Assembly (NCBI RefSeq): GCF_002286985.1
Contig: NZ_NSKC01000003.1
Location: 248,001 to 312,000, forward strand
Source: Halorubrum salipaludis
GTDB taxonomy: Archaea; Halobacteriota; Halobacteria; Halobacteriales; Haloferacaceae
Reading direction: 5' to 3'
DNA: 64,000 nucleotides
Shown here: positions 35,501 to 43,830 of the stretch, in pieces
How positions within the stretch are numbered: position 1 is the first letter of the stretch
Layout of the letters: every line of letters starts with the position of its first letter
Program-made: the position numbers and the translations under genes
The notes under the pieces: generated by a model
Told to the model about the DNA's origin: nothing
The model's input: only the letters and a program-made list of their open reading frames with translations
Database searches by the model: none

Positions 35501-35685
35501 GTCTGAATATCATATATCGTTTGATTTTCATTTTCTCCTATGTTGATATTATCTGCCCCACCAATACTCCAAACTGTTCCATTTACAGACACTACCCCAA
35601 TCCCGACCCCAATAACGGAGAACACACACAACGAGAGCGCGAGGGTACAGATCACCACACACCGAATTGTTGATCTCCGAGCCAT
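32590..35685 (-). CDS. Large PGF-CTERM surface protein with AT-rich N-terminal half
   Basis: This 1031-aa protein is secreted and anchored: a signal peptide (STIRCVVICTLALSLCVFSV) at the start, many N-glycosylation sequons (NxS/T) in the ectodomain, a Gly/Pro/Asp-rich stalk (about 830-990) and a C-terminal PGFGLLHSLTAVAVAVLA helix with RWRRER, the PGF-CTERM signal cut by archaeosortase A. The N-terminal about 575 residues (DNA 33.95-35.68 kb) are AT-rich with Asn, Ile and Lys codons; the rest is GC-rich. The gene is thus a mosaic. The ATG at 35685 puts the signal peptide directly at the start. Adhesion, S-layer-associated or receptor roles are possible; not determined. Confidence 0.8.
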   Translation of the reverse strand: MARRSTIRCVVICTLALSLCVFSVIGVGIGVVSVNGTVWSIGGADNINIGENENQTIYDIQTRGVNGDIKIRVGDLVNAGAELDKANSSYTVSDREDVTNSDVYIKHPNKDNATIIVDESVPDGSGFDIKISNITTRNISKYHRDLSISDRNIEYLIEDEGGERYVDFTIVSSSRVSFQNKTYNHENNTISLGSVDLVNKTDHIIIWKSSEEGELVQKIGTAQGNQKEIKIDTNNISGETELAATIHPGKTEPKIDIIYAVDRNSAQFPVKIEVVQKPTHYLEQDNSYSTLSIPVNTNISSKEGNISVKFFDQPELTVEIGEDKGQYRINKNQIDLLLNTTEHSQRPPYIKEVSINNIESKSYNSTYSKAKFKPRRITHLIENKTKISAIQGSYVGLNSSTSATISSVSKNQTVHQDPIYEYKNLRIVNTSMISEGEYIIQSESNINQTQISIKNTSLSPKVPTTSVKNNIQTQFGSAQSSRHIAAKIQRDPESKREQFVLESSKPTNRSIDVSEEGEYSIEFTNINTNERRNVSVSVLKDKELVSSVPTSNEPVFSGQTAPVKIGSTYNSSFVHIEETNTNTTIATIELATPTEGETTLNFNTYAASNGSLNESFSVAGSGSSIESVTAPGENGTLPPGTYELSVRSEHGIAATSDNATVTVKRRSTNGLTTYTGTEADRSDLANATAVRDAIEGDTLSRSQSVAANDTVVYAANASGLTGLTAARSAGLETGDDLGRLDGLEFGVRSTASDEAATASDSTAGLPRDSAVHVDESGLYVVADGKDALPTDGEPEPGEEFTAEFRVTDDRLREAASDPPDGHRATSTVTFDGRSPGGPAGDDRERIAPGDPADGGTGAGGSGGTGGAGGSAGGTAPTGPAGDRGPGGPDAGEAGRPGGGGDRIDPAAGVGGGVGFRPSAERRTPHPGAPIAVSGRTPVGDTGGPERAGATEPDAWSDDETGARNDGGSPASGEAGDEADGTRAGDAERATPTYENAPIRTTAEDVPGFGLLHSLTAVAVAVLAMARWRRER

Positions 35686-35951
35686 TATCGTGTCCGCGCT
35701 GGCGAGCGCTACGGCTATCGGACTCCCAGACCGCAGGTCGAGACGACGCGAGTCCGGACCGCACTCTCGCAACGCGAGGTGTTCGCATTCGGGTCGATCA
35801 CTTATAAATGGGTTGCGGACTCCGAAGCTTCCGTCCGCGGAAATGTTTTGGACGAAAGGAGCGACATCGTGCGGTTATGGCCGCTGGTCTCGGCGCGGAT
35901 CACGGTCTCAGCGAGCGAGATCTGGCTTAAAACGGAGTCCGCAGAACCCGG

Positions 35952-36626
35952 CTAGTGTTCGACCTGTTCCATCAGGGAGAAGAGCGACTCGGAGGCGTCG
36001 ACGGCGGTGGGATGGACGCCGACGAGCGCGATCACGTCCTCCTCGTGTTGGACCGTTCCGACGTACAGGTACACCGGAACGTCTTCGACCTCACCGCTCT
36101 GGCCGTCGCCGGCGTCGACCTCCGCGTCGACGGTCGTTTCGAGGATCGAGATCTCCACCTCCTCACCGAGGATGGTTCGGGTCTCGGACCCGCGGTCCTC
36201 GATGTCGCTCGCTTCAATGTCGGTGCCGTCGCCGCCGATCCCCTGCTGGTCGACCTGCTCTAACAGCCGTCGGATCAGCTCCGTGTCGTCCGCGCGGACG
36301 AGCGGGTTGACCGACTGCCCGCCGACCGACGCGTCCGGCGTGCTCGCCACGAACAGCGCCGATCCGTTGTCGGCGTTCTCGTACCCGGCGGCCCAGGTCG
36401 TCGCGGACACCTGCGCGTTCACGCCGGCAACGTCGAACTCCTGTTCGAGGGTGAACGACTCCGGGTCCTCTCCCTCGTATCCTGCTTCGGACGCCGCCGA
36501 GGACGGAACGCTGGCCGGTTCCGCGTCGAACTCGTAGCTGCCGTTCTCGCCGCCGGCGCCGGCGCACCCGGCGACCGCGACGGACCCCGATGCGGCGATC
36601 GCCGCGAGCAGTCCGCGTCTGTGCAT
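35952..36626 (-). CDS. Tat-type lipoprotein (DUF6517-like)
   Basis: The 224-aa protein starts MHRRGLLAAIAASGSVAVAGC, a twin-Arg signal with a lipobox (AGC), so it should be exported folded and lipid-anchored to the outer face of the membrane. The mature part is acidic and contains NPLVRADDTELIRRLLEQV and ILGEEVEISILETTVDAEV; from memory it belongs to a haloarchaeal family of unknown function, DUF6517. The start at 36626 places the RR pair at positions 3-4. It lies between the surface protein and a membrane protein, no operon evident. Confidence 0.7.
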   Translation of the reverse strand: MHRRGLLAAIAASGSVAVAGCAGAGGENGSYEFDAEPASVPSSAASEAGYEGEDPESFTLEQEFDVAGVNAQVSATTWAAGYENADNGSALFVASTPDASVGGQSVNPLVRADDTELIRRLLEQVDQQGIGGDGTDIEASDIEDRGSETRTILGEEVEISILETTVDAEVDAGDGQSGEVEDVPVYLYVGTVQHEEDVIALVGVHPTAVDASESLFSLMEQVEH

Positions 36627-36820
36627 ACCGATAGGTACGCCCGCTGGAACGGTTAAGCGTATCGCCGTGGACACGGCGATCTGATAATCTCGCGATACGG
36701 GGCCGTTCTGCCGGCGCTAGCGGCTTCGGAAGCCGGTCGATCTCGGGGGCGTCGCGTCGCGGTCGGGCGGGGGAGTCGAAGGCACAAAGTTCACGGTGTG
36801 TCGCGCGCGAGGTGAGCCAA

Positions 36821-37588
36821 ATGGAACGCCGAGGACAAATCGGACTGGTGGAAGCGCTCCTCCTTGACGTCGTCCGTCTCCACGAGACGTGGATGGAGGT
36901 CGTCTTCCCCAGGCAGCTCGATCCGAGCGCGGTGTTGGGGAAGTGGAAGCCGGAGACCACCGTCCAGACGGTCGGGTACTACCTCTGGGCGGTCCTCGGA
37001 GCCCCGCTCGTGGCGGTGGCGTACCCCCTCCTGCTCGTCGGGTTCGCCACCCGGTACTACGCGGCGAAGCTCGACTCGGCGGTCACGCGGTTCGGCGTGC
37101 TCGGCGCGGTGATCGTCGCCACGGTCGTCTGGGGGTCGCTCACCCTCCTCGCGCACTTCCAACTGCCGACGGAGGTGATGCTCGGGATCGGCGGCGCCAG
37201 CGTCGTCGCCGTCGTCGCCGCCGGGCTCGCCGCCGGATTCTCGAAGCTCGGCGGTCGGTTCGTCAGCGTCGTCCTCGCGTACCCGTTCGCGATGACGGCG
37301 ATCTTCCTGCCGCCGGTCGTCGCCGCGCTGCTGACGCCCTCGATCTCGAACGTGGTCCTCGACCCGAGCTACGAGCTCGCGCGCTGGATCCTCGACACGT
37401 TCCTCGCCGTCGGCGGGATCAACGAGACGCTCCGCGGCGCCTTCGACCTGGAGACGTTCGGGCAGCAGTGGGGCGTCACGGGCCTCGGCTACGTGCTGAT
37501 GTGGATCGGCATCTCTGTCCCGCTCGGCTGGTTCCTCGGCCTGCTCGTCGCGCTGGCGAACCTGATCCGTCCGCAGCCGGACGGCTGA
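36821..37588 (+). CDS. Five- to six-helix membrane protein of unknown function
   Basis: The 255-aa product has an N-terminal amphipathic part (IGLVEALLLDVVRLHETWMEVVFPR) and about five membrane segments (GYYLWAVLGAPLVAVAYPLLL, FGVLGAVIVATVVWGSL, IGGASVVAVVAAGLAAGF, SVVLAYPFAMTAIFLPPVVAALL, LMWIGISVPLGWFLGLLVAL). AGGTGAG at 36810-36816 fits a ribosome-binding site for the ATG at 36821, so that start was preferred to the GTG at 36812. No family recognised. Confidence 0.65.
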   Translation: MERRGQIGLVEALLLDVVRLHETWMEVVFPRQLDPSAVLGKWKPETTVQTVGYYLWAVLGAPLVAVAYPLLLVGFATRYYAAKLDSAVTRFGVLGAVIVATVVWGSLTLLAHFQLPTEVMLGIGGASVVAVVAAGLAAGFSKLGGRFVSVVLAYPFAMTAIFLPPVVAALLTPSISNVVLDPSYELARWILDTFLAVGGINETLRGAFDLETFGQQWGVTGLGYVLMWIGISVPLGWFLGLLVALANLIRPQPDG

Positions 37589-37655
37589 CGCGCTGACCGT
37601 CTCCTGTCGCCGTCACTCCTCCCGCGTCCGCCGACCCTTCCTCCCGCGTCCGCCG

Positions 37656-38225
37656 TCACTCCTCCCGGTCGAACCGCTCGCTCGCGGCCTCGAACGCGGA
37701 CTCAGACTGCTCCTTGCTCCGCCGGCTCTCCCGCGCCGCGACCGCCTCGGGATCGGGACTGGCGTCGTCGTCGATCCGGGCGAACGACTTGTGGACCTTC
37801 GTGTGACACCAGCGACACAGCGCGACGGTGATCTCGTGAGGGCCGGCGCCGTCGGTGTCGGGTGAGGGAGATTCGGCGTCGTCGGTGTCGAGCGAGGAGG
37901 ACTCGGCGTCGCCGTACGAGAGGTGATGTTCCTCCACCAGCGGCCGGGCGTCGTCGTGAGCCAGTCTGACCTCCGACAGCCCGCACCGGTAGCACTCTCT
38001 CCCGTCGGTCGTCGACCGGTAGTGCGGGCACGCCCGCCACTTGCCGTCGGCGCCGACGTGGCAGGCGTAGCCGTCTCGGCGTCGGTCGGCGGCGAACTCC
38101 GGATCGTCACCGGCCCGCGTCAGCGCGAAGCGACAGCGACCGTCGTCGGTGAGGTGGTCGCAGACGCCGGCGACCGCGTACGGGTCGTCGACGCCGACCG
38201 GCGTTCCGTCCGGCGTGCGTTCCAT
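37656..38225 (-). CDS. HNH-like zinc-binding protein
   Basis: The 189-aa protein has an N-terminal Cys-rich region (CDHLTDDGRC, YACHVGADGKWRACPHY) and a C-terminal HNH-type core: ECYRCGLSEVRLAHDDARPL, LVEEHHLSYG, then ITVALCRWCHTKVHKSFARI. That is CxxC, HH and CxxCH...H in order, the metal pattern of HNH nucleases. A low-complexity acidic spacer (SSLDTDDAESPSPDTDG) sits between the HH and the last CxxC. It starts 11 bp after the phosphodiesterase-like gene stops, so the two are probably co-transcribed. Nuclease activity is a family inference. Confidence 0.7.
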   Translation of the reverse strand: MERTPDGTPVGVDDPYAVAGVCDHLTDDGRCRFALTRAGDDPEFAADRRRDGYACHVGADGKWRACPHYRSTTDGRECYRCGLSEVRLAHDDARPLVEEHHLSYGDAESSSLDTDDAESPSPDTDGAGPHEITVALCRWCHTKVHKSFARIDDDASPDPEAVAARESRRSKEQSESAFEAASERFDREE

Positions 38226-38236
38226 GATCGGCGCCC

Positions 38237-39586
38237 TCAGACGAGGCTCGCGCCGTCGAGGTCGGTCCGGCCGTAGTCAACGTCGAGCAGGCGCAGGATG
38301 GTCGGGGCGACGTCGAGCAGGTCCGCGTCCTCGACCTTCGCGTCCGGGTGATCGACGAACAGGGCGGCATCCTCGAAGGTGTGCATCCCGGTCCGGGGGC
38401 CGTCCGGATCGAACACCGCGTCGTGCGGGCGGAACCCGGACTTGAGGTCGAACCCCTCGTTCGGGATCACCACGAGGTCGGGCGCGATGGCGTCGTGGTC
38501 GCCGCGGAACACCGTCTCGCGCTCGACGACGCGCTTCGCGACCGGGTTCCCGTCCGGTCCCTCCCACGCCTCGAGGTCGGCTCGGAGCTCCTCGCGGACC
38601 GCCTCGTACTCCGACTCGGGGACGACGCCGTCGGGCTCGCGGCCCTCCACGTTGAGGTAGAAGCGACCGGGAACGAGCGAGTACGCGCGGGCGCCGTCGG
38701 CGATGTCCGACAGCGAGCCGTGGTCGTCGCCGTCCTCGTACGAGAGCCACCCCTCGCGTTCGAGCCACTCGTTGCAGTACACGTCGTACCGGAGCCGCTC
38801 GAACCCGTGGGTGGAGCCGACGACGAGCCGCACGTCGTTCGGGAGCGCCGTCCGGATCGCGCCGATGTGTTCGTCGAGGGCGGCGTAGAACTCCAGTACC
38901 TCCTCGCGGTACCGGCCTCCCTCCGCGTAGTCGCCCCACAGGAAGTGGTTGATCCGGTCCGGGGTGGAGAACACGCCGAGGAACAGGTCCCAGTCGTCCT
39001 TCTCGACGTAGCGGGAGAACGCCGCCGCGCGGGCGTCGAGGGTCTCGCGGGCCTGTTCGATGAACTCCGTCTTGTCCTCGCGGTGGCCGAGCTTCGCGTT
39101 GACGGACAGCCTGTAGTCGCTCTCGGTGAGGTACTCCCGGAGCTCCTCCGGGTGTGACGCCTTGTCGACGTCGGGAGAGAGGTAACCCGAGACCATGCGC
39201 TGGACCGTCCGCTGGGGCGGGAACGTGACGGGGACGTTCATCACGGTCGCGTCGAGGCCGGCGTCGGTCGCGCGGTCCCAGACCCGCGTCGCCTGCACGT
39301 CTCGACCCATGGGGACGTAGGTGTCATACGAGCCGACCTCGCGGTCTTGAAAGCCGTACACCCCGGTCTCGCCGGGGTTCACGCCGCTCGTGAGCACCGG
39401 CCAGCACGCGCTCGATTCCGGCGGCACGGCGCTGTCGATCGGTCCCCCGTCGCCCTCGTCGGCGATCGCCGACAGCGTCGGAAACGCGTCCGGGTTGTCG
39501 GCGACGAGGCGGTGGGGGAGCCCGTCGATCCCGATGAACGCCACGCGGGGCGTGTCGTTCCCTCGCAGCCGGTCGAAGAGGCCCAT
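38237..39586 (-). CDS. Alkaline phosphatase superfamily protein (type I phosphodiesterase/nucleotide pyrophosphatase-like)
   Basis: The 449-aa protein begins MGLFDRLRGNDTPRVAFIGIDGLPHRL. VAFIGIDG holds the first metal Asp and PPESSACWPVLTSGVNPGETGVYGFQ the nucleophile region (Ser/Thr) of the phosphodiesterase family; FSTPDRINHFLWGDY and VVGSTHGFERL supply later Asp and His ligands. Such enzymes hydrolyse phosphodiesters or nucleotides, or transfer phospho groups to glycans. No signal peptide is evident, so it appears cytoplasmic. The HNH-like gene follows after 11 bp. Confidence 0.82.
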   Translation of the reverse strand: MGLFDRLRGNDTPRVAFIGIDGLPHRLVADNPDAFPTLSAIADEGDGGPIDSAVPPESSACWPVLTSGVNPGETGVYGFQDREVGSYDTYVPMGRDVQATRVWDRATDAGLDATVMNVPVTFPPQRTVQRMVSGYLSPDVDKASHPEELREYLTESDYRLSVNAKLGHREDKTEFIEQARETLDARAAAFSRYVEKDDWDLFLGVFSTPDRINHFLWGDYAEGGRYREEVLEFYAALDEHIGAIRTALPNDVRLVVGSTHGFERLRYDVYCNEWLEREGWLSYEDGDDHGSLSDIADGARAYSLVPGRFYLNVEGREPDGVVPESEYEAVREELRADLEAWEGPDGNPVAKRVVERETVFRGDHDAIAPDLVVIPNEGFDLKSGFRPHDAVFDPDGPRTGMHTFEDAALFVDHPDAKVEDADLLDVAPTILRLLDVDYGRTDLDGASLV

Positions 39587-39701
39587 AGGGGTACATCCGC
39601 CGTGGAGGGCAAAAGGGTTCACATCGCTCTCCGGCCGCGCCGCGTCCGGACGCCGCGCCCCCTCTCGGGACCCTTTTGAGGGCGGCCCGTCACGGTGGCG
39701 C

Positions 39702-40631
39702 ATGGAGACGCGACGCACGCTTCTCGTCGACGCGTTCGCGGACGAGCCGCTGGCCGGGAACGTCGCCGGCGTCGTGCCGGACGCCGCGGGACTGAGCGAC
39801 GACCAGATGGGCCGGATCGCCGCGGAGATCGGCGCCTCCGAGACCGCGTTCCTGTCCGACGCCGAGGGTGCTGACGACCGGCTCCGATACTTCACGCCCT
39901 CGACCGAGGTCGACCTCTGTGGCCACGCCACGATCGCGACGTACAGCGCCCTGTTCGCCGAGGGCGCGATCGACGCCGGCGACCGGACCCTCCGGACGAA
40001 CGTCGGCGACCTCGAGGTCACGGTCGACGACGACGGGACCGTCTGGATGCGGCAGAACCCGCCGACGGTGGACGTGGTAGATCCCGACGGCGACGGGGGA
40101 GCCGACCTCGACGCCGACCGCCTCGGCGACGCGCTCGGGATCGACCCGGCCGCCCTGCGCGACGTGGGCGCCGATCTCCCGGTCGCGGTCGCCTCCACGG
40201 GCCTCCCGTGGCTCGTCGTCCCCGTGAACTTCCTCGAACGCCTCGGCGAGGCCGAGCCCGACGCGGCCGCGATCGAGGCGATCTCCGAGGCGTACGACGC
40301 GGCCGGCGTGTACGCGTTCACGTTCGACGCGCTCGACGCCGACTCGACGCTCCACGGGCGGGCGTTCGCCCCGGCGGTCGGCGTGCCCGAGGACCCCGTC
40401 ACCGGGACCGCGAGCGGCGCGGTCGGCGCCTACCTCCGCGAGGTCGGCGCGTTCGACGGCGACTTCCCCGACGAGCTGCGCTTCGAGCAGGGCCACTTCG
40501 TCGACCGGCCCGGCCACGTGCGCGTCCGGGTCGACGGCGATTCGGTTCGCGTCGGCGGGAAGGCGGTCGTCTCTATGGACGGCGAGCTGCGTGTGCCGGC
40601 GGACGACGACGACGAGATCATCGAGGCGTAG
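39702..40631 (+). CDS. PhzF family epimerase/isomerase-like protein
   Basis: The 309-aa protein matches the PhzF family (diaminopimelate-epimerase fold): LLVDAFADEPLAGNVAGVV at the start with the N-x-x-GNP-like region, ASETAFL with the catalytic Glu, RYFTPSTEVDLCGHATIATY, and EDPVTGTASGAVGAYL near the C-terminus. Family members isomerise or epimerise small acids; PhzF itself acts in phenazine synthesis, but most homologues have unknown substrates. The ATG at 39702 directly starts the fold. It is divergent from the phosphodiesterase gene. Confidence 0.85.
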   Translation: METRRTLLVDAFADEPLAGNVAGVVPDAAGLSDDQMGRIAAEIGASETAFLSDAEGADDRLRYFTPSTEVDLCGHATIATYSALFAEGAIDAGDRTLRTNVGDLEVTVDDDGTVWMRQNPPTVDVVDPDGDGGADLDADRLGDALGIDPAALRDVGADLPVAVASTGLPWLVVPVNFLERLGEAEPDAAAIEAISEAYDAAGVYAFTFDALDADSTLHGRAFAPAVGVPEDPVTGTASGAVGAYLREVGAFDGDFPDELRFEQGHFVDRPGHVRVRVDGDSVRVGGKAVVSMDGELRVPADDDDEIIEA

Positions 40632-40728
40632 CGCTTGCATCGGCGGACCGTGGGCGATGCGGCTCGCTTTCCGGGGACGGCGTTTCCGCGGGCCGAACTC
40701 TTAGGAGTCCGCGAGCCGTATCGTGGCC

Positions 40729-40923
40729 ATGGAGTTCGACCTTCCACGTGCGGCCGGCATCGTCGCGCTCGTCATCGCCCTCGGGACCGCCGGGGTCGCC
40801 TTCGGCTCGCCGATGGCGCTTTCGACGACGCTGATGATGGTCCTCCCCTCGATGGTCGTCTTCGGCGCCATCGCGTTCGTCGTCGGGATGAAACACGGCG
40901 AGTTCCGCGCGACGCACGCCTGA
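40729..40923 (+). CDS. Small two-helix membrane protein (conserved in haloarchaea)
   Basis: The 64-aa protein (MEFDLPRAAGIVALVIALGT onward) has two membrane helices joined by FGSPMALSTTLMM and ends GMKHGEFRATHA. From memory it resembles a short haloarchaeal family (DUF7333). A GTG six nt upstream is an alternative start. Function unknown; it lies between PhzF and a cation antiporter gene. Confidence 0.65.
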   Translation: MEFDLPRAAGIVALVIALGTAGVAFGSPMALSTTLMMVLPSMVVFGAIAFVVGMKHGEFRATHA

Positions 40924-41053
40924 GTCGCAGGCGTCCCGCTCCTCGTCGCGCCCGCTCCCCGACGCGTCCCGTTTCTCGACGCGTCCCGCTCCCCGCATCA
41001 GCGGCGCTCCGGAACCACGACGCTTTTTAAAATGCCGACGACAACCCGGACCC

Positions 41054-42004
41054 GTGCTACTCGGGTCGCCGCTCACGGAACTCCTGTTGCTCGCCGGCGG
41101 CGCCGCCCTCCTGTACGCCGGCGCCGAGCTGCTCGTCAAGGGCGCCGGCGACCTCGCGCTCGCGGTCGGGCTGAAGGCGTCGACGGTCGGCGTCACCGTC
41201 GTCGCGTTCGCGACCACCGCCCCGGAGCTGTTCGTCTCCCTGCTGGGCGCGATCACGGTGTCGACCGACACCGGACTGGGCGCGATCGTCGGCTCCAACA
41301 TCGCCAACATCGGGCTCGTGCTGGGCGTCTCCGCGCTGATCCGCCCGCTCGACATCTCGCGGACGGTGTTCGAGCGCCACGTCCCGTTCATGGTGCTCGC
41401 CGCGCTGCTCCTCGTCGGGCTCGGCTGGGACGGTCGGATCGGCGCGGTCGACGGCGTCCTCTTGCTCGTCGCCCTCGTCGCGTTCACCGCGGTCGTCCTG
41501 CGGCGGGTCCAGCAGACGCAGTCCGGGATCTCCGACGCCGAACGCGCGGAGATGCCCGACGCGCGAGCCCGCGACGCGGCCGCGGTCCTCGGCGGGCTCG
41601 TCGCCCTCGTGCTCGGGTCGCGCTGGCTCGTTGAGGGCGGCCAGTCGCTGCTGTCGGCCGCGGGCTTCTCCGACATCTTCATCGGGCTCACGGTGCTGGC
41701 GCTGGGGACCTCGCTGCCGGAGCTGGCCGCCAGCGTCGTCGCCGCGGTCCGCGGCGAGGCCGAGTTCAGCGTGGGCAACGTCGTGGGGTCGAACATCTAC
41801 AACATCCTCGCGGTCATCGGCGTCGTCGCCGTCATCACCCCGATCAGCGTGAGCCCCGGCGTGCGCGGCTTCGAGTTCCCTGCGCTGCTCGCGTTCACCG
41901 CGCTGCTTGTCGGCCTGATGTACCGCGGCGAGCGCATCTCGCGGGTCGACGGCGGCGTCCTCGTCGCCGGCTACGTCGCGTTCATCTACCTGCTGCTGCC
42001 GTGA
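41054..42004 (+). CDS. Sodium/calcium exchanger family antiporter (CaCA)
   Basis: The 316-aa protein from a GTG start has about ten membrane helices and the two inverted alpha repeats of the CaCA family: VVAFATTAPELFVSLLGA with GLGAIVGSNIANIGLVLG, and VLALGTSLPELAASVVAA with SVGNVVGSNIYNILAVIG. The two Glu residues in (S/T)xPEL bind the cation. A cytoplasmic loop of moderate length (RRVQQTQSGISDAERAEMPD) separates the halves. It exports Ca2+ or another cation in exchange for Na+; ion specificity is inferred from the family. Confidence 0.92.
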   Translation: MLLGSPLTELLLLAGGAALLYAGAELLVKGAGDLALAVGLKASTVGVTVVAFATTAPELFVSLLGAITVSTDTGLGAIVGSNIANIGLVLGVSALIRPLDISRTVFERHVPFMVLAALLLVGLGWDGRIGAVDGVLLLVALVAFTAVVLRRVQQTQSGISDAERAEMPDARARDAAAVLGGLVALVLGSRWLVEGGQSLLSAAGFSDIFIGLTVLALGTSLPELAASVVAAVRGEAEFSVGNVVGSNIYNILAVIGVVAVITPISVSPGVRGFEFPALLAFTALLVGLMYRGERISRVDGGVLVAGYVAFIYLLLP

Positions 42005-42047
42005 GATCGGCGAATACGTCGGGTAGACGGCGATCGAAGACAACTGT

Positions 42048-42242
42048 CATTTATAAATGCGAGATGGACCATCGGCGGTGGCGCGCGCCGGTGAGCGCCC
42101 GTTCGGGCGCGAACCCCGACGTGCGAGGGAGTCGGTGGTCCGGAGCGGAGCGAAGGACCACCGACGAGGCTGGGGAGGTGTGAGGCTGCGGTTGCGGTGT
42201 GGGGCGGGACTCAAAGGGGCGGCCGGGGCTTTGGAGGCGTTC
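42048..42242 (+). repeat. Dispersed structured element, copy 2
   Basis: No gene lies in the 355-bp gap. CATTTATAAATG, a perfect 12-bp palindrome at 42048-42059, contains a TATA box; the element follows: GGTGGCGCGCGCC (42077-42089), hairpin P1 GCGCCC/GGGCGC (42095-42100/42105-42110), GTGCGAGGGA (42121-42130), hairpin P2 GTCGGTGGTCC/GGACCACCGAC (42131-42141/42155-42165), block A (42165-42198), block B CAAAGGGGCGGCC and block C CGGGGCTTTGGAGGCGTTC (42224-42242). P3 is collapsed to a short GGCC here. The P1 and P2 stems differ in sequence from copies 1 and 3 but all pair perfectly. Confidence 0.8.
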
Positions 42243-42360
42243 ACCACCGAACCAGCATCGCCCACTTATAAGCGATCGACCGGACAGACAGGCGAAACCG
42301 CCGCTGCTCCGTCGACCTCGTATCGACGCCTATTCGGTCGCCCGACCCCGACCGCGATCC

Positions 42361-43734
42361 GTGATAGCGATCGTCGTCAGCCGGGCCGACAGCGCCTCGG
42401 AACACATCGGCGAGCAGCTGCTCGATGTCGGCGACTGGGACCTCCGCGAGGACCCGAGCCGCCCCGACGCCGACGGGGGCGGGACGTACTACCGGACCGA
42501 CGGGTTCGAGCTGCGGGAGTTCGACGAGCTCCACATCGAGCTGGAGGACCCGGTCGCCGCCTTCGACTGCGACCCCGAGTTCCTCGCGTTCGTCTCCCGG
42601 CACTCCGGCGAGACGGGGGAACTGCTGACCGCCCACGTCACCGGGAACTTCGGCCCCGCGCCGTACGGCGGCGAGCCGGAGACGCTGGCGCGAGCCGCGC
42701 CGGGCGCCGAAAAGCGCGTCGTCGAGGCGCTCGCCGCGTACGCCCCCGAGGGGTACGAGGTGGGGATCGAGTGCACGCACCACGGCCCGACCGCGACCGC
42801 CGTCCCGTCGCTGTTCGTCGAACTCGGCTCGGACGAGCCCCAGTGGACCGACTCGGAGGCGGCCCGGGCGGTCGCGCGGGCGGTGCTCGACCTCCGGGGG
42901 ACCGGCGCGGACCTGATCGACGAGGGGGGCGAAGCCGGCGATACCCGCCCCCGCCACGTCGTCGGCTTCGGCGGCGGCCACTACGCCCCGCGGTTCACCC
43001 GGATCGTCCGCGAGACCGAGTGGGCCGTGGGTCATATCGGCGCCGACTGGGCGCTCGGGGAGATGGGCGCGCCCGACGCGAACTCGGACGTGATCGAACA
43101 GGCGTTCGCGCGGAGCCGCGCGGACTTGGCCGTGATCGAGGGCGACAGGCCCGACCTCGCGGCGACGGTCGAGGAGCTCGGCCACCGCGTCGTGAGCGAG
43201 ACGTGGGTGCGCGAGGTCGGCGATCGGCCCCTGCCGCTGGTCGAGCGGCTGGAAGGGGAGATCGCGACGGTCGACGAGGGGCTCCGATTCGGCGAGGTCG
43301 CCCCCGCGTCCCCCGACACGATCCGCGTCCGACCGCTGCCGGGCGAACTGCTCTCGCGGGCGCAGGGCGTGGACGCGGACGCGGCCCGCGCGGCCGTGGA
43401 AGCGAACGCCGTCGCCTTCGACACCGAGCAGGCCGGGACGCGGGCGACGGGGCGGGCCGCCTTCGCCGCCGGCGGGGGGTCGCCCGGGTACGACGACCTC
43501 GTCGCGGAGCTGGCGGCGGTGTTGGAGCGCGGCTACGACGCAGTCGAGGTCGCCGACGGCGCCGTGATCGCCCGCGAGACCGCGTTCGATCCGGGGCTCG
43601 CCGCCGAGCGCGGCGTCCCGGAGGGCCCGGCGTTCGGGCGCCTCGCGAACGGCGAGTCGGTCGACGTCGACGGCGAGACGGTCGCGCCAGAAGACGTGTC
43701 GCGGGCGCGGAGAGAGCGGTTCCCGATCGAGTGA
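42361..43734 (+). CDS. dtdA: D-aminoacyl-tRNA deacylase, archaeal type
   Basis: The 457-aa protein from a GTG start matches the archaeal/plant deacylase DtdA (GEK1 type), which frees tRNA from D-amino acids. Features: IAIVVSRADSASEHIGEQL at the start, ECTHHGPTATAVPSLFVELGS and VVGFGGGHYAPRFTRI, both conserved blocks with His residues likely binding zinc, and a C-terminal part that is variable and acidic. It precedes ftsZ1, a neighbourhood also seen in other haloarchaea as I recall. The start was set at the first residues of the conserved strand because the upstream frame is the repeat element. Confidence 0.88.
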   Translation: MIAIVVSRADSASEHIGEQLLDVGDWDLREDPSRPDADGGGTYYRTDGFELREFDELHIELEDPVAAFDCDPEFLAFVSRHSGETGELLTAHVTGNFGPAPYGGEPETLARAAPGAEKRVVEALAAYAPEGYEVGIECTHHGPTATAVPSLFVELGSDEPQWTDSEAARAVARAVLDLRGTGADLIDEGGEAGDTRPRHVVGFGGGHYAPRFTRIVRETEWAVGHIGADWALGEMGAPDANSDVIEQAFARSRADLAVIEGDRPDLAATVEELGHRVVSETWVREVGDRPLPLVERLEGEIATVDEGLRFGEVAPASPDTIRVRPLPGELLSRAQGVDADAARAAVEANAVAFDTEQAGTRATGRAAFAAGGGSPGYDDLVAELAAVLERGYDAVEVADGAVIARETAFDPGLAAERGVPEGPAFGRLANGESVDVDGETVAPEDVSRARRERFPIE

Positions 43735-43830
43735 CGATTCGGAGGGAGGGGCCTCGCGGATCGGCGGCCCCGTCATTCGTTTTCGAACAGTGATACGCGG
43801 GTTTCGTCGGCTCTGGAGTCCGTCTCCGGC

